Assembly: GCA_902624575.1 (NCBI GenBank)
Contig: CACNXV010000004.1
Location: forward strand, 1-45,964
Source of the DNA: an uncultured Fidelibacterota bacterium
Lineage (GTDB): Bacteria; Fidelibacterota; Marinisomatia; Marinisomatales; Marinisomataceae
Length of the DNA: 45,964 nt
Direction: 5' to 3'
Part shown: positions 43,862 to 45,964 of the stretch, in pieces
How positions within the stretch are numbered: position 1 is the stretch's first letter
Layout of the letters: each line of letters opens with the position of its first letter
Program-made: the position numbers and the translations under genes
The notes under the pieces: generated by a model
Database searches by the model: none
What the model saw: only the letters and a program-made list of their open reading frames with translations
Told to the model about the DNA's origin: nothing

Positions 43862-44494
43862 ATGTATTTTGATAATATAATGAATGATAAAATTCCAATT
43901 TTTCCACTACCACTAGTTCTCCTTCCAGGAGAGAAAATTCCTTTGCATATTTTTGAATCAAAATATAAAAAAATGGTAGAGTTTTGTTTGAAATACAATA
44001 AAAAATTCGGAATTGTAAATTCAAAAAACAATGATACTTTATCAATAGGATGTACTGCAGAAATAACCCAGGTTGTTGGCTCAGAAGCTGAAACAGGTGA
44101 GTATGATATTGTTGTTACTGGTATTGAAAGGTTCATTGTAAAAAGCTACAACTTTTCAAAAGATTACAAGCAAGCATATGTTAAAACATGGCAAGACATT
44201 GATGATTCAGTTGATCAAGCATTATTGCAAGAAACTAATATTTTTCTCTATGAAGTTTTAATGAAACTAGGAGCACCATCAAAAATTGCTCAAATAAACA
44301 TGCCAAAAGGGGCTTTTGAAATTGCCTCTATGCTTGATATTGACAAAAGAGCAAAAAAAATGCTATTGAAAAGTCAATCAGAGAAAGATCGCCTAATCAT
44401 TCTTAAAAGAATTCTTAAAAAAGCTATTGTAAAAATTGATTATGATGATCCAGCAAAAATCGGATATCACAATTTCTCTAATTTTGAAGCTTAA
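43862..44494 (+). CDS. LON substrate-binding domain protein
   Basis: The 210-residue protein matches the N-terminal (substrate-binding) domain of Lon protease, standing alone without ATPase or protease parts: IPIFPLPLVLLPGEKIPLHI, then FESKYKKMV, IGCTAEITQVV and TGIERFIVKSY, followed by a helical region. Such free LON-domain proteins are common, and their role is unclear; a substrate adaptor or sensor is possible. The start is uncertain between 43862 and 43880, since neither has a visible Shine-Dalgarno and relatives usually begin close to the IPIFPL motif. The final TAA shares the bases TTAA with the opposing RND gene. Confidence 0.88.
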   Translation: MYFDNIMNDKIPIFPLPLVLLPGEKIPLHIFESKYKKMVEFCLKYNKKFGIVNSKNNDTLSIGCTAEITQVVGSEAETGEYDIVVTGIERFIVKSYNFSKDYKQAYVKTWQDIDDSVDQALLQETNIFLYEVLMKLGAPSKIAQINMPKGAFEIASMLDIDKRAKKMLLKSQSEKDRLIILKRILKKAIVKIDYDDPAKIGYHNFSNFEA

Positions 44495-45964
44495 TTTCTT
44501 TTTGGTCTAGAAATTAAATTTATAAAATCATCTATAACTACATATGATACTGGTACTAGCAAAAGAATAACAAATGTAGCAAAAAGAATTCCTACGCCCA
44601 GCGAAATAGCCATAGGTTTCAAAAACAATACCTGCGTTGATTGATTGAAAAGCAATGGAGCAATTCCTAAGAAAGTTGTTAAAGATGTGAGAATAACTGG
44701 TCTAAATCTAGTCCTCACTGCATCAATAACGGCTGGTAGTGTTTCAACGCCTTTTTCTTTTTCCCTGTTAACAAAGACTACTAATAAAAGACTATCATTT
44801 ACAACCACACCTGATAAAGCGACAACACCAAGAAGAGAAAGAACTGACATTGGTTGAAAGAGTATTAGGTGGCCAAGAATAGCACCAACAAATCCAAATG
44901 GAATAGCAGCAAGTATAATAAGAGGTTTGAAATACGATTTAAGTGGTATAGCCAATAGTACAAAAATTGTAAAAATTGCTAAACCAAATTTGACAAAAAT
45001 ATCGTTTAGCTGTTCTGATTGCTCAGCTGGCTCACCCGCCAAGTCAAAACCAATACCTTCTCTTTGCTCAATAATGTCATCAAGCTTTCTCATAGGTTTA
45101 CCTTCAGGATCAATAATTGTAGAAAGAATCATTGCAGCTGTATTTTTACTAACATCAACATCTGATGTAATTTCAACTACTCTTTTTCCATCTATTCTAG
45201 TAATTGCAGATTTACCTGAAACCTCTTTTACTTTAGCAACAGCATATAATGGAATCTGTATTCCAGAATTAGTTCTTATTCTTAAGTTTTCTAAAGTTCT
45301 TGCATTATCTCTTTCTTCTTTTGTGAGCTTTAGCATAACCTTAATATCGTCATCACCTCTTTGAATTCTTTGAACTTCTTCACCGTAAAACGCTTGTCTA
45401 ACTTGCTTAGCAATATCAGCAGTAGTTAAACCATAGGACTCAGCGGACGGAAGTAGTTCAACTTGCAGTTCATTCTTTCCAATCTTATCAGAGTCATTTA
45501 AATCATAAATACCGCTAAATGTCTTTAAAAGTTGTTTTGTATCAGAAACTACTGCATTTAATTCTCCAAAATTGTCTCCAGTAAATTGAAAATGAATAGG
45601 TTTACCAGCACTAAAAATATTCGCACTAAAGTTTAATCTTTCAACTCCTGGTATAATCCCGACCCTATCTCTAAGAATTGTTATAATATCATAGGCGCCA
45701 GTTAAACCCCATCTCGAATCAGCAGGAGTCAATACAACCACAACCTCACCTTTATGTGGAGTAGATATGGATTGAACAGTAGGGCCTGTTGGACTATTTT
45801 CTGCTTCTTGATCACTAAAGTATTGTGCACCAACTGTTGTTAAAACATGAGCGATTATTGTTTTACCGCTTTCAGAGTTTAGCTCATCCATAAGTTTCAA
45901 AGCTTCATTTTCAATAATTTTTGTAACCTTTGAAGTTTCCGAAATAAGTGTTCCTTCGGGTAAA
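44491..45964 (-). CDS. RND family efflux transporter permease, C-terminal half (5' end outside the window)
   Basis: The 490 visible residues correspond to the second half of an AcrB-like proton-driven pump. The frame is open to the window edge, where LPEGTLISETSKVTKI continues upstream, so this is a partial gene; a TTG at 45898-45900 is not its start. A periplasmic porter region comes first, with YGLTTADIAKQVR and PLYAVAKVKEVSG, then five membrane segments including LLGVVALSGVVVNDSLLLVV and AVRTRFRPVILTSLTTFLGI. The site of the AcrB proton-relay lysine 940 is not a lysine here, which points away from the HAE-1 drug pumps. Substrate is unknown. Confidence 0.94.
   Translation of the reverse strand, partial: LPEGTLISETSKVTKIIENEALKLMDELNSESGKTIIAHVLTTVGAQYFSDQEAENSPTGPTVQSISTPHKGEVVVVLTPADSRWGLTGAYDIITILRDRVGIIPGVERLNFSANIFSAGKPIHFQFTGDNFGELNAVVSDTKQLLKTFSGIYDLNDSDKIGKNELQVELLPSAESYGLTTADIAKQVRQAFYGEEVQRIQRGDDDIKVMLKLTKEERDNARTLENLRIRTNSGIQIPLYAVAKVKEVSGKSAITRIDGKRVVEITSDVDVSKNTAAMILSTIIDPEGKPMRKLDDIIEQREGIGFDLAGEPAEQSEQLNDIFVKFGLAIFTIFVLLAIPLKSYFKPLIILAAIPFGFVGAILGHLILFQPMSVLSLLGVVALSGVVVNDSLLLVVFVNREKEKGVETLPAVIDAVRTRFRPVILTSLTTFLGIAPLLFNQSTQVLFLKPMAISLGVGILFATFVILLLVPVSYVVIDDFINLISRPKRN

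Noticed and set aside
45898-45900. TTG as the start of the RND gene
   Set aside because: The same frame continues to the window edge with conserved RND sequence, so the gene is only cut by the window.
1-45964. CRISPR arrays, insertion sequences, prophage or defence genes
   Set aside because: No regularly spaced repeats, transposase, integrase or defence-related motifs were seen on either strand.

Overview
The window reads as a compact, AT-rich chromosome segment from a Gram-negative marine-type bacterium. An LptD-like LPS assembly protein, a TonB-dependent receptor with a carboxypeptidase-regulatory-like N-terminal domain, lipoprotein signals and an RND pump all imply an outer membrane. The low GC, the style of the TonB receptor and the gene content suggest the FCB superphylum, most likely Marinimicrobia (SAR406). 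That placement is an inference from style; no marker phylogeny was run.

Layout. 1-8397 (+): the 3' part of ligA, a secreted PQQ-type sugar dehydrogenase, an ABC-2 exporter pair and carAB, almost all overlapping by 4-8 bases. 8398-11905: gcvP and tRNA-Lys on the minus strand, an AT-rich spacer with a possible small RNA and a clear terminator hairpin, and the tmRNA gene ssrA (+). 11913-18154 (-): a glycerophosphodiester phosphodiesterase, a Tat-type lipoprotein amine oxidase and argS, then a chain of overlapping genes read as mnmA, a GlmU-like pyrophosphorylase domain, a LytR_C protein, rsfS and argS. 18188-20252 (+): a PfkB kinase and a secreted TPR protein. 20249-25945 (-): a TonB receptor with its own promoter and terminator, followed by lipoproteins resembling gamma-glutamyltransferase and N-formylglutamate amidohydrolase. 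25968-35536 (-): lptD, hisS, topA, a lone ccmH, glycyl-tRNA synthetase and a Bax-inhibitor-1 family protein. 35574-37503 (+): a small membrane protein and two SDR genes, one resembling 2,4-dienoyl-CoA reductase. 37500-38784: a HAD phosphatase and a Nudix CoA-pyrophosphatase-like gene whose start codons overlap head to head. 38785-43802 (-): an iron(III) ABC importer, an azurin-like lipoprotein, a DUF1295 membrane enzyme and a VOC protein. 43862-45964: a LON-domain protein (+) and the 3' half of an RND transporter gene (-).

How the genes work together. Most of the window is housekeeping: DNA ligation, topology, tRNA charging and modification, ribosome silencing and rescue, pyrimidine/arginine precursor supply, glycine cleavage and LPS export. 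The nutrient-facing parts are the TonB/ggt/formylglutamate-hydrolase-like block, the iron importer, the sugar dehydrogenase and the RND pump. No mobile element, CRISPR array, phage gene or defence system was seen. The most unusual signals are structural: convergent genes that share or abut stop codons, overlapping divergent start codons, an unassigned small transcript candidate before ssrA, an atypical tmRNA tag, and a hidden signal-peptide-like segment before the phosphodiesterase gene.
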